A stretch of DNA of 58,000 bases from Diphasiastrum complanatum (taxonomy: Eukaryota > Streptophyta > Lycopodiopsida > Lycopodiales > Lycopodiaceae). Of this stretch, positions 1 to 10,067 are shown piece by piece. Positions within the stretch are counted from its first letter, which is position 1. Each line of letters starts with the position of its first letter. A program made the translations under genes and the position numbers. The DNA lies in assembly GCA_029204225.1 (NCBI GenBank), contig CM055099.1, forward strand, positions 62,668,642-62,726,641. The letters are read 5' to 3'. Under the pieces are notes generated by a model. That model was not told the DNA's origin and made no database searches. It saw only the letters and a program-made list of their open reading frames with translations.

Positions 1-3000
1 ATAGTGGAGCCACTTCTCATATGACATATCATAAAGAGTATTTTTCATCTTTAATGGCATTTGATGGTGATAGGAAGGTAATCTATACCGCAAATGATGG
101 TGAGTGTGCAATCAAGGGGATTGGCACAATTCCTATTTCACTTTCTACAAATAGGAATATAGAATTGAAAGATGTTTTGCTCATTCCATCCATTACCAAG
201 AACTTACTTAGTGTAAGCCAAATGCTTGACAAAGGATTCAAAGTTGAGTTTGATGGTGATGCTTGCTTGATCAAAAAGGGGTGTAGTATCATTGCAAAAG
301 GGAAAAGGCAAGGGAAATTGTTCAAGCTTGATGCATGTGTTGTTGCTAACCAAGTTGGATGCATGGCAAATGAACAAATGTCAATTCAAGAGGTATGGCA
401 TAAAAGGATGGGACATCTCAACTACAAGGCCTTGGAGGTAATAGCCAAAAAGGAGGTAGTAAGGGGACTTCCCAAGTCTCTTACTTGCTTGAATCATGTT
501 TGTGAAGAATGTGCTTTGTCTAAATCACATAGATTGCCATATACTAGATCTATATCTAGATCTAAGATGCCTTTTTCTCTCTTGCATTCGGATATTCATG
601 GTGTTACTACAATTAGCAATGGAGGTGCTAAGATGTATGTAACTTTCATTGATGATTTTAGTAGATTTTGTTGGGTTTATCTACTAAAGAGCAAGGATGA
701 GGTGTTTGATGTGTTTGTCAAGTTCAAAGTTGCTATTGAGACTCAATTTACAACCAAAATCAAATGCTTGAGGAGCGACAATGGTGGTGAATACATTTCT
801 AACAAATTCAAAGCCTTTTGCGATGAGCATGGGATCAAGAGGGAGTACACATGTCCAAGAACACCACAACAAAATGGAGTGGCCGAGAGGAAGAATAGAA
901 CCTTGTGTGAGAGTGCAAAGGCAATGAGATTGAATGCTAATCTTCCTAAACCTTTTTGGAGTGATGCTTTGTTGTGTGCAAATTTCCTATGCAATAGATG
1001 GCCAAGTGTTGTATTGGAAGGAAAAACCCCTTTTGAAGCTTTGTTTGGTACGAAGCCTAATGTCAAGTTTCTAAGAACTTTTGGATGCATTTGCTACTTC
1101 AACATTACTCTTGATGATAGAACTAAGGAGGATCCATCTTCAAGAAAGGGCATTTTTGTTGGTTATAGTGAAGTAAGCAAAGCATATAGGATTTATGTTC
1201 CTTCAATCAAGAAAGTGTTCACAAGTAGGGATGTCATTTTTGATGAAGGTAACATTCCAAAAGTTGTTTCAAGTGATGATGGTGTTGTTGCAACTAATGT
1301 GCTTGATGACAATGGAGTTGATGACACATTGGATGTGGATGTTGAAGAAGCCTCTTCAAGTCAAATTCCAAGGAGAACTCCAAGGCATAAAGTGAAACCC
1401 TCAAGGCTCACTTATGATGGCAAAGGTAAGCAAGTGGTGGATGGATCCAACTATGCTTTCCTAACTTCTTTTGATGTACCTTCATGTGTAGATGAAGCAA
1501 GGCAAGAAGAGGAATGGATCCAAGCAATGGATCTTGAGTTTGAAGCACTTATGAAGAACAACACATGGAGATTGGTGGAGCTTCCAAAGGGCAAAAGTGC
1601 AATTGGATGCAAATGGATCTTCAAGGTAAAGACAAATCAAGATGGATCTATCAACAAGTTGAAGGCAAGGTTGGTGGCTAAAGGTTATGCTCAAGAGCAT
1701 GGCATTGACTATGAGGAAACCTTTGCACCCGTGGCAAAGATGGTGAGCATAAGAGTAATCATTTCCCTTGCAACTCTTTATGGATGGGATCTTTGGCAAT
1801 TAGACATTTCTAATGCTTTCTTGAATGGTGATCTTGAAGAGGAAGTCTACATGGAGCAACCCGAGAGCTATGTTTCTCATAGCAAGCCTAATCATGTGTG
1901 TTTTCTACAAAAAAGTTTGTATGGTCTTAAGCAAGCACCAAGGAGTTGGTATGCTAGGCTTAACTCTTTTCTACTTTCTCAAAACTTCACTATGAGTGAG
2001 TATGATCATTCACTTTACTTTAGAATTAGTGCTAATGATGTTACAATCCTTCTAATTTATGTGGATGACATTATTTTAAGTGGAGGGAACAAGGAAGATA
2101 TAGAAGATATCAAGAAAGCACTAAAAAAGGAATTTGAAGTGCATGATCTTGGTCTTTTGAGCTATATCTTAGGAATAGAAGTAATTAGAACTTCTCAAAT
2201 CACTTTTATTTCACAAGAGAAGTATGCTATTTCTATTCTCAATAGATTTCATATGGTAGATGCAAATCCTATTGATACACCTATGGAATCACATGTAAAG
2301 CTAACTATAAGAGGTAATGAAAGATCCTTCGAGGACATTACTCTCTATAGGAAGCTAATAGGTTCTCTTATATATCTAACCATCACAAGACCTGATTTAT
2401 CTTATTGTGTTGGTAGATTAAGCCAATTCATGCAAGATCCTAGCATAGAACATTGGAAACTAGGAAAGAGGATCTTGAGATACATCTCGGGAACAAAAGA
2501 TTTTGGCATTGTTTATAGAGGCTCATCACCTAACTTATTTGGTTTTTCAGATTCAGATTTTGCAGGAGACCTTATGGATAGAAAATCCATAAATGCACAT
2601 GCTATTTTCATAGGTGATGGAGCTATCTCATGGATGTCGAAGAAACAAGCAACTATATCACTTTCTTCTAGTGAGGCCGAGTACAAAGCTTTGACATCAT
2701 GCACAAAGGAGATGGTGTGGATCAAGAGGATGATTATGGAGCTTCATTTGCTGGATTTTTCAGAGAGTCCAATCATCTTTTGTGACAACCTTTCAGCCCA
2801 AAGTCTAGCAAGCAATCCGGTTTTCCATGCAAGGAGCAAACATATCGAGGTGGCTTACCATTTTGTGAGAGAACAAGTGTTGGCAAAAGAGATCAAGCTT
2901 GAACATGTCCCATCAAAGGAATGTGTGGCTGATATCTTTACCAAAGCATTGGGAAAGGACTTATTTTTCAAGCATAGAACAAGTCTTGGTGTACTTTCTA

Positions 3001-3035
3001 AATCTATGCTAAAACTAGTTGAAGAGGGAGTGTGA
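1..3035 (+). CDS. Ty1/copia retrotransposon polyprotein, 3' part (5'-truncated by window edge)
   Basis: The frame is open from the first bases, which encode the protease active-site block (SGATSHM). The ATG at 21 is therefore an internal Met and not the start. The order is protease, GAG-pre-integrase zinc finger (HKRMGH...CEECALSK), integrase, reverse transcriptase, RNase H, which is the copia order. Counting from the Met at 21, the integrase residues are D191, D253 and E289, giving a DD35E spacing. The reverse transcriptase active site is YVDD at about residue 680 (nt 2058). RNase H shows SDSDFAGD and SSSEAEYKAL. The frame has no stop or frameshift over 3 kb, unlike every other element here, so this is the youngest copy. 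The TGA overlaps the start of the 3' LTR. Gag and the 5' LTR lie outside the window. Confidence 0.95.
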   Translation, partial: SGATSHMTYHKEYFSSLMAFDGDRKVIYTANDGECAIKGIGTIPISLSTNRNIELKDVLLIPSITKNLLSVSQMLDKGFKVEFDGDACLIKKGCSIIAKGKRQGKLFKLDACVVANQVGCMANEQMSIQEVWHKRMGHLNYKALEVIAKKEVVRGLPKSLTCLNHVCEECALSKSHRLPYTRSISRSKMPFSLLHSDIHGVTTISNGGAKMYVTFIDDFSRFCWVYLLKSKDEVFDVFVKFKVAIETQFTTKIKCLRSDNGGEYISNKFKAFCDEHGIKREYTCPRTPQQNGVAERKNRTLCESAKAMRLNANLPKPFWSDALLCANFLCNRWPSVVLEGKTPFEALFGTKPNVKFLRTFGCICYFNITLDDRTKEDPSSRKGIFVGYSEVSKAYRIYVPSIKKVFTSRDVIFDEGNIPKVVSSDDGVVATNVLDDNGVDDTLDVDVEEASSSQIPRRTPRHKVKPSRLTYDGKGKQVVDGSNYAFLTSFDVPSCVDEARQEEEWIQAMDLEFEALMKNNTWRLVELPKGKSAIGCKWIFKVKTNQDGSINKLKARLVAKGYAQEHGIDYEETFAPVAKMVSIRVIISLATLYGWDLWQLDISNAFLNGDLEEEVYMEQPESYVSHSKPNHVCFLQKSLYGLKQAPRSWYARLNSFLLSQNFTMSEYDHSLYFRISANDVTILLIYVDDIILSGGNKEDIEDIKKALKKEFEVHDLGLLSYILGIEVIRTSQITFISQEKYAISILNRFHMVDANPIDTPMESHVKLTIRGNERSFEDITLYRKLIGSLIYLTITRPDLSYCVGRLSQFMQDPSIEHWKLGKRILRYISGTKDFGIVYRGSSPNLFGFSDSDFAGDLMDRKSINAHAIFIGDGAISWMSKKQATISLSSSEAEYKALTSCTKEMVWIKRMIMELHLLDFSESPIIFCDNLSAQSLASNPVFHARSKHIEVAYHFVREQVLAKEIKLEHVPSKECVADIFTKALGKDLFFKHRTSLGVLSKSMLKLVEEGV

Positions 3036-3590
3036 AAAATTGTCAACTAGTAGTATTTTCCTAACTTGAGATTTTGTAGGCCTATGGCCAAATAAAAGTT
3101 AGAGATAGGTTCATACATGTATGTAGAGGCCCAAAGTATGTGTACACTACTTTTGAGGTCACATTAATTAGAGGAGGTCGAGTGTGGAGCTCTTCTATTG
3201 GCTCATAATTTGGTGCATTCCTATTTGACCAAATTTCTAGGTATATGGGTGAATCCTATTGGACCCCAATTTTAGCCTATCATAAGACAAGTGGCCAAGA
3301 GGCACTATGGCTGCTATAAATAGCCATCTCCACGAGTATGTACACATCTCATTTTCATTCTATTGAATGAATGTTATGCTCTTTGAAGGTCCATCTTCTT
3401 CTCTCTCACTTTTTTGTTCATATCTTGCATTCTAGCCACTAGAATTGTGATTTCTTTGTTGCTATGGCTTCACACGTGTGAAATGCAGGTTGTAGGCTCT
3501 GAAGTACGGACAGGGACAGCAAGTTTCTGTTTGTGGAAGCTTATGATCAGATTTTGATGTTTAGTTGATGTTTAGTATGCTTAACATCAC
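3021..3590 (+). repeat. Polypurine tract and 3' LTR of the copia element
   Basis: A purine run (gaagagggag, 3021-3030) is followed at 3031 by TGTGAAAAAT, the expected LTR start; the pol stop codon (3033-3035) lies inside it. A TATA box (TATAAATA, 3315-3322) sits about 285 bp into the LTR, with a pyrimidine-rich stretch behind it. The right boundary is uncertain because the 5' LTR is not available for comparison; 3590 is an estimate. Confidence 0.65.
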
Positions 3591-3689
3591 AATTTCTATC
3601 ATTTTTTCAATCTAGATGTGCATAACTTCCATGGCCAAGATCTTTATGAAACTTTAGCATCTTTTGGATCTGAGTTTTTCACAAATATC

Positions 3690-4035
3690 TGCAAATTATG
3701 AAATCACAGATCTAGAAGAAACAACAAAATATTTGGGGTTGCAAATCGAAAGAGACAGAAATAAAGAAATCGTGCATCTAAACTAGTCCGAATATGTTGA
3801 GAAAGTGTTGAAGCAATATGGGATTATCGATTGCAAAGAGAAGGCAATGCATGATGGTCAGAGCTAGATTGTCATAGCATGATTGCCCAAGTACGGATGA
3901 GAAAAGATAGAAGATGCAAAGGATCCCATATCAAAATCTAATTGGGAGTATGATGTATAGTTTGTATGAGACCCGATTTAGCATTCTCTATCTATGCGCT
4001 CAATCAATTTTCCTCCAATCCTGGTAGAGAATCAA
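3690..4035 (+). pseudogene. Decayed copia reverse transcriptase/RNase H fragment
   Basis: Conceptual translation gives pieces such as TKYLGLQIERDR and SEYVEKVLKQYGI, then a degraded version of the copia block that ends in the 'RPD' motif and the following hydrophobic segment. Several stops interrupt it. It belongs to a different copia lineage from the intact element to its left, which has YILGIEVIRT at this position. Protease, integrase and the catalytic YVDD are absent. Confidence 0.7.
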
Positions 4036-4355
4036 AAATTTTAAGTCATTGATCTAATTTTTTAACTCATTTAAAAGATCAAGAATTACTCATTAATCTT
4101 AAAAATCGTCATATTTTCTTATAATCACTAAATAATAATTAAGTACCTATTTATGATCTATAAATCATAAATATTTAAAATCTTGTGATTCATCAATTAT
4201 AATTCACTAGATTCCAAAACCATCCTTAATTATTAAAGAATATTAGAGTGTATGTCCAACATACAACTCATGAAATATAAGAATTATTCCAAAGTCTTTG
4301 GGTCAAAAAGTTATGTTTTTATAGAAAGACTTATTAAGATGCAAGTAGTTGTTTC
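4036..4355. other. AT-rich stretch, nothing recognised
   Basis: Very AT-rich sequence between two retroelement fragments. No coding similarity, LTR terminus or structured repeat was seen. Confidence 0.5.
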
Positions 4356-4499
4356 AAAACTTGGTATGATCGTTGTCTTTACAAGAAAGATTTTCACTTT
4401 GGAGATTTGGTCCTCATGTACAAAACAAAGGCGATCAAAGACAAACTCAAGTTCAATGGCACAATGACTTCCGAAGAAATTGGATGTGACACCTTTTGA
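4356..4499 (+). pseudogene. Possible gypsy integrase C-terminal fragment
   Basis: A 47-codon open stretch reads KTWYDRCLYKKDFHFGDLVL followed by MYKTKAIKDKLKFNG and ends at TGA. The arrangement (aromatic-D-R, basic stretch, F-x-x-GDLVL) is that of the C-terminal region of Ty3/gypsy integrases just before the GPY/F motif. It is short and isolated, so the call rests on one motif. Confidence 0.4.
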
Positions 4500-5146
4500 T
4501 ATTCCCATCAATGATAGCCTTTTCACATACTGCCACATGACACTATATACTAAGGGTTAATAAGTGTGAGGGCACTGACATCCTACATGCATTAGCCCAC
4601 CAACCCAGTGAGGACGGTTAGTATAGTACTATAAGTTGTAGTCTAGGAATAAGTGACTTGGCCATTCAATCAGAATTAAATAGTATGATAGAATTAAAGT
4701 GTGATTTTTATTGAAAGTTGCAAGTTGCAACTACCAAGTGCTAATCATAGTACTACTAGAGACTTTTGAATATTTAAAGAAGGTTGGTGATTTAAGTCTA
4801 TGTTGTTTATTCTTCCATGCAATGGTTTTTGCAAGGATAGGACCTTGATGAGAATATCTTAGTATTTAGATCAATTGTCATGCACTAATCTAGGTATAAA
4901 CCACTTAAAGCATGCCAAAAGTATGTAATTTTTACAATCATAGTATTTTGAAAGGTACATGTCTCTATTGTTTGTCTTACTCTCTTAATATGGTCAGCCA
5001 AAGTAGCATGATCTATGACAAATTGGCAAAATCTAGCTTGAGTATTTTGCATATCCTTGTACATGTGGAATCACACGTGTGGAGCATGCTCCCACGTGTG
5101 GAGGGTAGTCATAACCTTTCTAGTTCCTTTATGAAGAGTTAGAATA
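4500..5146. other. Repeat-derived DNA with a palindromic motif, no gene
   Basis: No coding similarity was seen. The segment 5038-5118 recurs in diverged form at 9172-9251 (gagtattttgcat, ccttgtacat, then a dyad). The dyad at 5072-5101 is the self-complementary GAGCATGCTC flanked by CACGTGTG-type arms. It is probably part of an old LTR family that also accounts for the 8.4-9.4 kb block. Confidence 0.45.
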
Positions 5147-5274
5147 TGTGAAAATTCACACATGTGGGAATGTCCTAATGTGTGAAATTGATCTCCTAAG
5201 CTTGGCTCATGCACTATAGATCACCTATTGATTGAAATCCAAGATCAATGACAAGATCTAAGGCAAAAAGGCCA
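5147..5274 (+). repeat. 128-bp direct repeat, left copy
   Basis: Starts TGTGAAAATTCAC and ends AAAAAGGCCA. By hand comparison it matches 8273-8400 with two mismatches, while the sequence on both sides of the two copies differs. The TG...CA ends resemble an LTR. The deleted copia on the minus strand lies between the copies. Confidence 0.8.
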
Positions 5275-5347
5275 ACTTTTTAGAGTGGATCCTTTGGTAT
5301 GCATATGAAGTAAAAACCCAGCAAAAGGATCCATCATAACAGCACCC

Positions 5348-6582
5348 TCACCATATCCATGATAAGATCTCCTTGGTCGAAATCTCTTGCCAACACTTTT
5401 GAAGAGTGTTCCACCAATTTGCCACTATATCCATGTGCCTCCTCCATGCTTCATGATGATCTTTGATTTGAAAGTACCATTTGCATGAAGATGGATACAC
5501 CATGATGAAAATCAGAGGCTTCCATGGCTCATAAAGATCACAAAGATCATAGAGATCAAGATCATAAGATGAGCAAAATTGTTGATTATCAAGATTAAGC
5601 AAACTAGCTTGACTAGTCCACATATTATGAACTTTATCCATGATGGATCTAATCTTGAAATCAAATTCTACCTTGATCTTCTTGAGGCTAAATACTTGCT
5701 CAAGGATGTAAGTGTCCTCTTTGGATGCTTCACTTAATCTCAAGATAAGTTTACAAAATGCCTCATAACATGTAAAAACATGAATTTTCAAACTACGAGC
5801 AACAAGCTCATTCTTGCTCTTACTAGATCTAAGAGCATACTTTTGATGATACAATATCTTGCTTTCAAAATATTTTGGAAACATATCTAAGCCATCAATG
5901 ACAAGAAATATGTCCACACAATAGGCATCATCCAAGACTAGAATTTCCTTACATGAGCTTGGATCATCCTTCCTCCTTGTTTCCAAGGGAATATGTGCAA
6001 AGCAAGAACCTCCAAAGACACTAAGGTAATCAACCTTGGGCTTCTTGAATAATACTTCATATGGTGTATTTCTTCCAAGAGCTCCATCACTCCTCAAAGC
6101 TTTGTTCTTCAGTGAGAATTCCATCTCAACATATGCTTTGAATAATAGGAAATAATCATGCACCATAAATCTTAAAGAGAGAAGATATAAACATGTGCAT
6201 CTTGTGTGATCATCCTCCTTTGAAAGCTTGGATACATAAGCAACATCAAGAGACTTTACACTCTCTCTTGGATCCAATTTGTAGATGCCTTCATATCTAG
6301 ATCCATGTGCAAGGATCTCACCATCCTTCTTGATCACACGATTGTCAATATGGACATTGACATCAAGGCCACCATCAAGTAATTGGCCAACACTTAAAAG
6401 ATTCTCTGTAAGCTTGGGAACAAAAAGAACCTTCTAAGATATAGAACTTTTGATGATGCAAGCTTCAAGGGAATAGTCCCTACTCCTTCAATTTTGCACT
6501 CTTGATCACTTGCAATGTATATGGACTTCTTGAATCCTTCATAAGGCATAATAGATGAAAAGGAATCCTTGGAGCTACACAT
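5348..6582 (-). pseudogene. Copia protease and integrase remnant, integrase core deleted
   Basis: Reading on the minus strand, protease sequence (SHMCSSKDSFSS, VGTIPLKL) is followed by a GAG-pre-integrase start (KKDGEILAHGSRYEGIYKLD). The zinc finger and most of the integrase catalytic core are missing: the frame jumps from a piece ending LRSDG to GRNTPYEVLFKKPKVDYL, and on to the C-terminal block (ETRRKDDPSS). Reverse transcriptase and RNase H are absent. The frame after about 5900 encodes no known domain. It is closely related to the remnant at 22.1-23.4 kb, which keeps the missing integrase segment. Confidence 0.8.
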
Positions 6583-6588
6583 ATGAGA

Positions 6589-7500
6589 TCATGCTCCACT
6601 ATCAATATACCAAGAGTCATCCTTCTTGAAGGTGGAAGAGGAGAAGCATGATGCCATAAGAGAGCCTTCTTTCTCATGAGAGATGTTGGCTTGCTTGAAT
6701 TGGTTCTTCGTCTTGAAGCAATTGGTGGCATAGTGGCCTTTCTTGCCACAAAAGAAGCACTTAACATATTTCTTCTTCTTCTTTGAAGTGGTATCTTGAG
6801 AGGAATCATCATCCTCTTCATCTTGATCTTTTGATTTGTCCTTAGAGAAGTGTTGGTGTTGCTTTTTGCTCCTCTCTTTGTGCTTGGAAAATAGAACTTT
6901 GCCATCACCATTATGATTGAGTGACAATTTGTCCATCCTTAATAGCTTGTTCTCATGCCTTGATTCTTCAGCTATTAGCACTCCTTGCAAAGCCTCCAAG
7001 GTTGTTAGCTCCTCCTTGATAGCATAGGATTGAACAAGATTCTCATATTCATCCTTCAAGCCATTGAGTATGACTTGGACTAGCTCACTTTGTTTGATGG
7101 AATCTCCAATACAAGCAAGCTCCCTATAAATGTCTTTCACTCTCAAAACATAATTAGTGGCACTCTCATCACTCTTTTGAAAACTTTGGAATATTTGATT
7201 TCTAAGAGTGAGAAGCCTAGAGGTATTTTTGGCCTCATAGATTGCTTTGAACGTATCCCAAGCATCCTTGGCCGAAGTACAAGCACCAATCTCTCTCAAA
7301 ATCTCATTAGAGACATTCATCTTGATATAATGGAGAGCCATCCTAGCTCTCTTCTTATACATTTGTACTTCTTGAAGGACTTGAGGCTCCTCTTCAATCC
7401 CAAGTACAATGTCCATCACATCTTGGAGTATCAAGATTGACTACATTCTAACCTTTCAAATAGAATAGTTGGAGGTAGATAGTCTCTCACTAGATTCCAA
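6589..7500 (-). pseudogene. Copia gag with CCHC zinc knuckle, joined to protease active site
   Basis: The minus-strand frame encodes a copia-type (UBN2/retrotrans_gag) capsid. The N-terminal SNYSI-x-KVRM block (around 7470-7440) contains a TGA where Trp is conserved and a TAG where Gln is expected. It is followed by about 280 codons with DAWDTFKAIYE, a basic/acidic linker and a CX2CX4HX4C knuckle (CFFCGKKGHYATNC). The frame ends in the protease active site DSGA followed by TGA, after which SHM continues in phase. This stop separates gag-protease from the rest. It belongs to the element continuing at 5348-6582. Confidence 0.85.
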
Positions 7501-8272
7501 TAGAAAGGAATCCATAGATGCCATGTAATAGTGAAGACTCCTTGTGAATTAGACAATAAAGTGTTGCTTCTCTCTCACTATAGGATCCAATAAAGGTGCA
7601 TTGCCAACTCCCATGTAAGATCTTGCAACAGAATCTGAGATGGATCTCACTAGCTCTACCAATCTCTCTCAAACTAGATCAACCTCTCATCAATTGATGG
7701 AGTATAGGAAAATTTTGGGTCAAATTATCTTTGGCACTTGTGAAACACTCAAAGAATCCACAAATCACTCTAATACAATGGAATTGTAAGAAACAATGTG
7801 GCTATGACCTCAAAAAGTTGACTAGATCTCAAATAGATGACATTGGCAAGCCTCTTCTTGAATTTTTTGGTCAAACTAGCAAGATATGTTCAAACCAAAT
7901 GTGTCCACTAGGTGCCCTACCTAACCCTCTTCAAAAGCTTATAACTTTTGATTGGCTCTACCAAATGGATTGAAACAAATTGATACAAAAACTAGACAAA
8001 ACTAGCTTTCAAACAAGCTATCTAGCACCAAATTTAGATCTAACTTGGAAGAGAACTTTCCAAATGAATTTGGTTGTACTTCACATGTGACTGAGCACTG
8101 AATTTCGTATAGTACCTAAAATTCTTCAATCATTATGATAATGAACCCTCTTGATCCAAATTTCTTGAGATAGCATGGGAGATGCAATCAACACCCTCTA
8201 GATCTTGATTTTCATGAAATTTTTGAAACTATGGATGATAGATGCATCAAAGCTGGGTAGGCTCTAATTACA
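7501..8272 (-). other. 5' leader region of the minus-strand copia, possible degenerate primer-binding site
   Basis: No coding similarity. At about 7763-7780 the minus strand contains a degenerate form of the TTGGTATCAGAG primer-binding site (reads ATTGTATTAGAGTG). If real, LTR sequence should start just to its right, but no matching 3' LTR was found near 5.3 kb. Confidence is low. Confidence 0.3.
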
Positions 8273-8400
8273 TGTGAAAATTCACACATGTGGGAATGTC
8301 CTAATGTGTGAAATTGATCTCCTAAGCTTGGCTCATGCACTATAGATCACCTATTGATTGAAATCGAAGATCAATGACAAGATCTAAGGCAAAAAGACCA
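8273..8400 (+). repeat. 128-bp direct repeat, right copy
   Basis: Starts TGTGAAAATTCAC and ends AAAAAGACCA. It is the partner of 5147-5274 in the same orientation. The similarity begins and ends abruptly at both edges. Confidence 0.8.
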
Positions 8401-9420
8401 TTCTACATGCATTCATTCATTACCAAAAGATGTTTCACACATGAGGAAGACTTCATGAAATAAACTATTTTTACTTTTTCTACATGTGGGAACATGCTCC
8501 ACACATGTGATATTTTCTCACAAACTAGAAACACAAAAAATATCCAAGATAGATTTTGACAATTTTTCACAGAATAGTCAATAGGCCTTAATCTTAAGTT
8601 TGGGCGGTACTTTGACTTTTACATCCCTTGAACACATGTTGGTAGGTGATTAGGCCAAAATTAGTGTGTGATGTAGCTCAAGGTAGGTTAGGCTTCTTAC
8701 ACATGGCATGATAGTAGAGGACTAGTGACACTTTCCTATGTGTTGTCATGAAGTCACGTGACCAATCAAAAGCAAAAGATCCTTGAAATTGGTCCAATCA
8801 TAATCAAGGGTCCTTTTGTCACAAGACCAATTAAAGTTAGAGGAGCTATGTAAGAGGTCCAATCATTTTACTTCTCAAATCACTATATAGAGGAGCTCCC
8901 TCTTTCTATAAATTATGAAGTTGAGAGTTAATGCAATTTTGATTCACATACATTTTTGGTCTATTCTCTCTCTACCCGAGTGTGAGTATATTTCTCTCTC
9001 TACCCGAGAGCAACATGCTTGGTTTTGCCTCTCATAGTGAATTTCTCTTTGTTTTTTCATGTAAATGTGAAAAAGTAGCTTCTCTTTGGATGATCATAAC
9101 TTTTGTTGTAGATGAGCTCTTGCCTTGATTTGATCTATCATGGATGCATCTTGTGCAACCTCACATGCATATTGAGTATTTTGCATGTCCTTGTACATAT
9201 GGAAATCTCACATATGTGGGGAATGTTCCCACATGTCGAAAGTAGTCATAATCATGTTATATATATGTTGAGTTAGGGGTACTTAAAATTTTGTAGACAT
9301 CTATCCACATGTTAGTAGGAGATAGGGCCAATATTGACTTTAGAGGCAAAATGGGCAAGTACACATGTAAAGTCATGAGTAGGCCAAAAGTAGGACTTGA
9401 TGTGGCTTGATCTAGGTTAG
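8401..9420. repeat. LTR-like repeat block with diverged internal duplication
   Basis: Non-coding. Sequence around 8610-8700 (taggccaaaatta, aggttaggctt) recurs in diverged form at about 9290-9420. It carries TATA-like tracts (around 8885 and 8910) followed by pyrimidine-rich repeats containing ctctctacccgag (8970-9010), as in an LTR promoter and leader. Dyads of the CACATGTG type occur at 8483-8511 and 9209-9236. It ends abruptly at about 9420, where unrelated coding remnants begin. The complement of the ctctctacccgagagcaa motif reappears near 18520 inside another LTR. Confidence 0.5.
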
Positions 9421-10060
9421 GCTTGTTACATTTGTCAAAGGCATCCATACCCAAAAACCCAATATTACAGTCCATAATCACTACCTCTTCCAACGTTTTT
9501 AGAGTAGTCCTTTTAAACAAGTCCAGAACATCCTCTTTTTTAGAAAAACCAAAAATATCAGCCAAATCAAACCAAACATTTTCTAGAGCTAGGTATGCTT
9601 CTTTTTTGTTTGGCTTTCTTATAGGAATATGATTTAACTCTTTTTTTAGCTCATTACGCAGCCAAGAATTGACTACCAAATCAATGTTGTAGGTAACCAC
9701 ATGATTCCATGTTTTATGTAAGAAGGGAGCTAGTCTCTTACTATTTTTACAAGTACACGTAAGAGGACTATCAAGGCTATAGTGGCAAAAAGTATCTATA
9801 GGCTTGTACAATAAAGAAGATAAATTCGCAGTAAAGTGCCAACCAAATTTTATAGAATGTCATACGTCTTCATCATACTTGATCTTACGCATGTCTAACA
9901 CTCCTTTAAACAAAGTCTATAATGGGAATGCATCAAGACATTTATTGATGTATAAAATATGAAGGAAAAAATCATCATGGGTTAGATTTTTGATGACTTT
10001 TAATCTACCATGAGGTAGGCGTATAATGGATCGTACCTGCTTTTCTTCTTCGCCACTTTC
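9421..10060 (-). pseudogene. Unidentified retroelement protein fragment (CxC ... HVVT block)
   Basis: The longest open stretch (from about 9811 leftwards) reads CTCKNSKRLAPF, then HVVTYNIDLVV, then NELKKELNHIPIRKPNKKEA. The pattern C-x-C, HV-x-T-x-(N/D), LR and a basic tail resembles a block I associate with uncharacterised non-LTR or Penelope-like retroelement proteins, upstream of their reverse transcriptase. This is pattern memory, not a search. The reading extends upstream through stops to about 10060. The reverse transcriptase expected downstream would lie below 9420, where an LTR-like repeat begins instead, so the element appears cut there. Confidence 0.35.
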
Positions 10061-10067
10061 CTACAAA

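Noticed and set aside
21-3035. ATG at 21 as the start of a complete protein
   Set aside because: The frame is open to the window edge, and the codons before it encode the conserved protease active site, so the Met is internal.
7731-7973. Plus-strand frame of 80 codons as a gene
   Set aside because: It lies antisense in the copia leader region with no similarity or signals.
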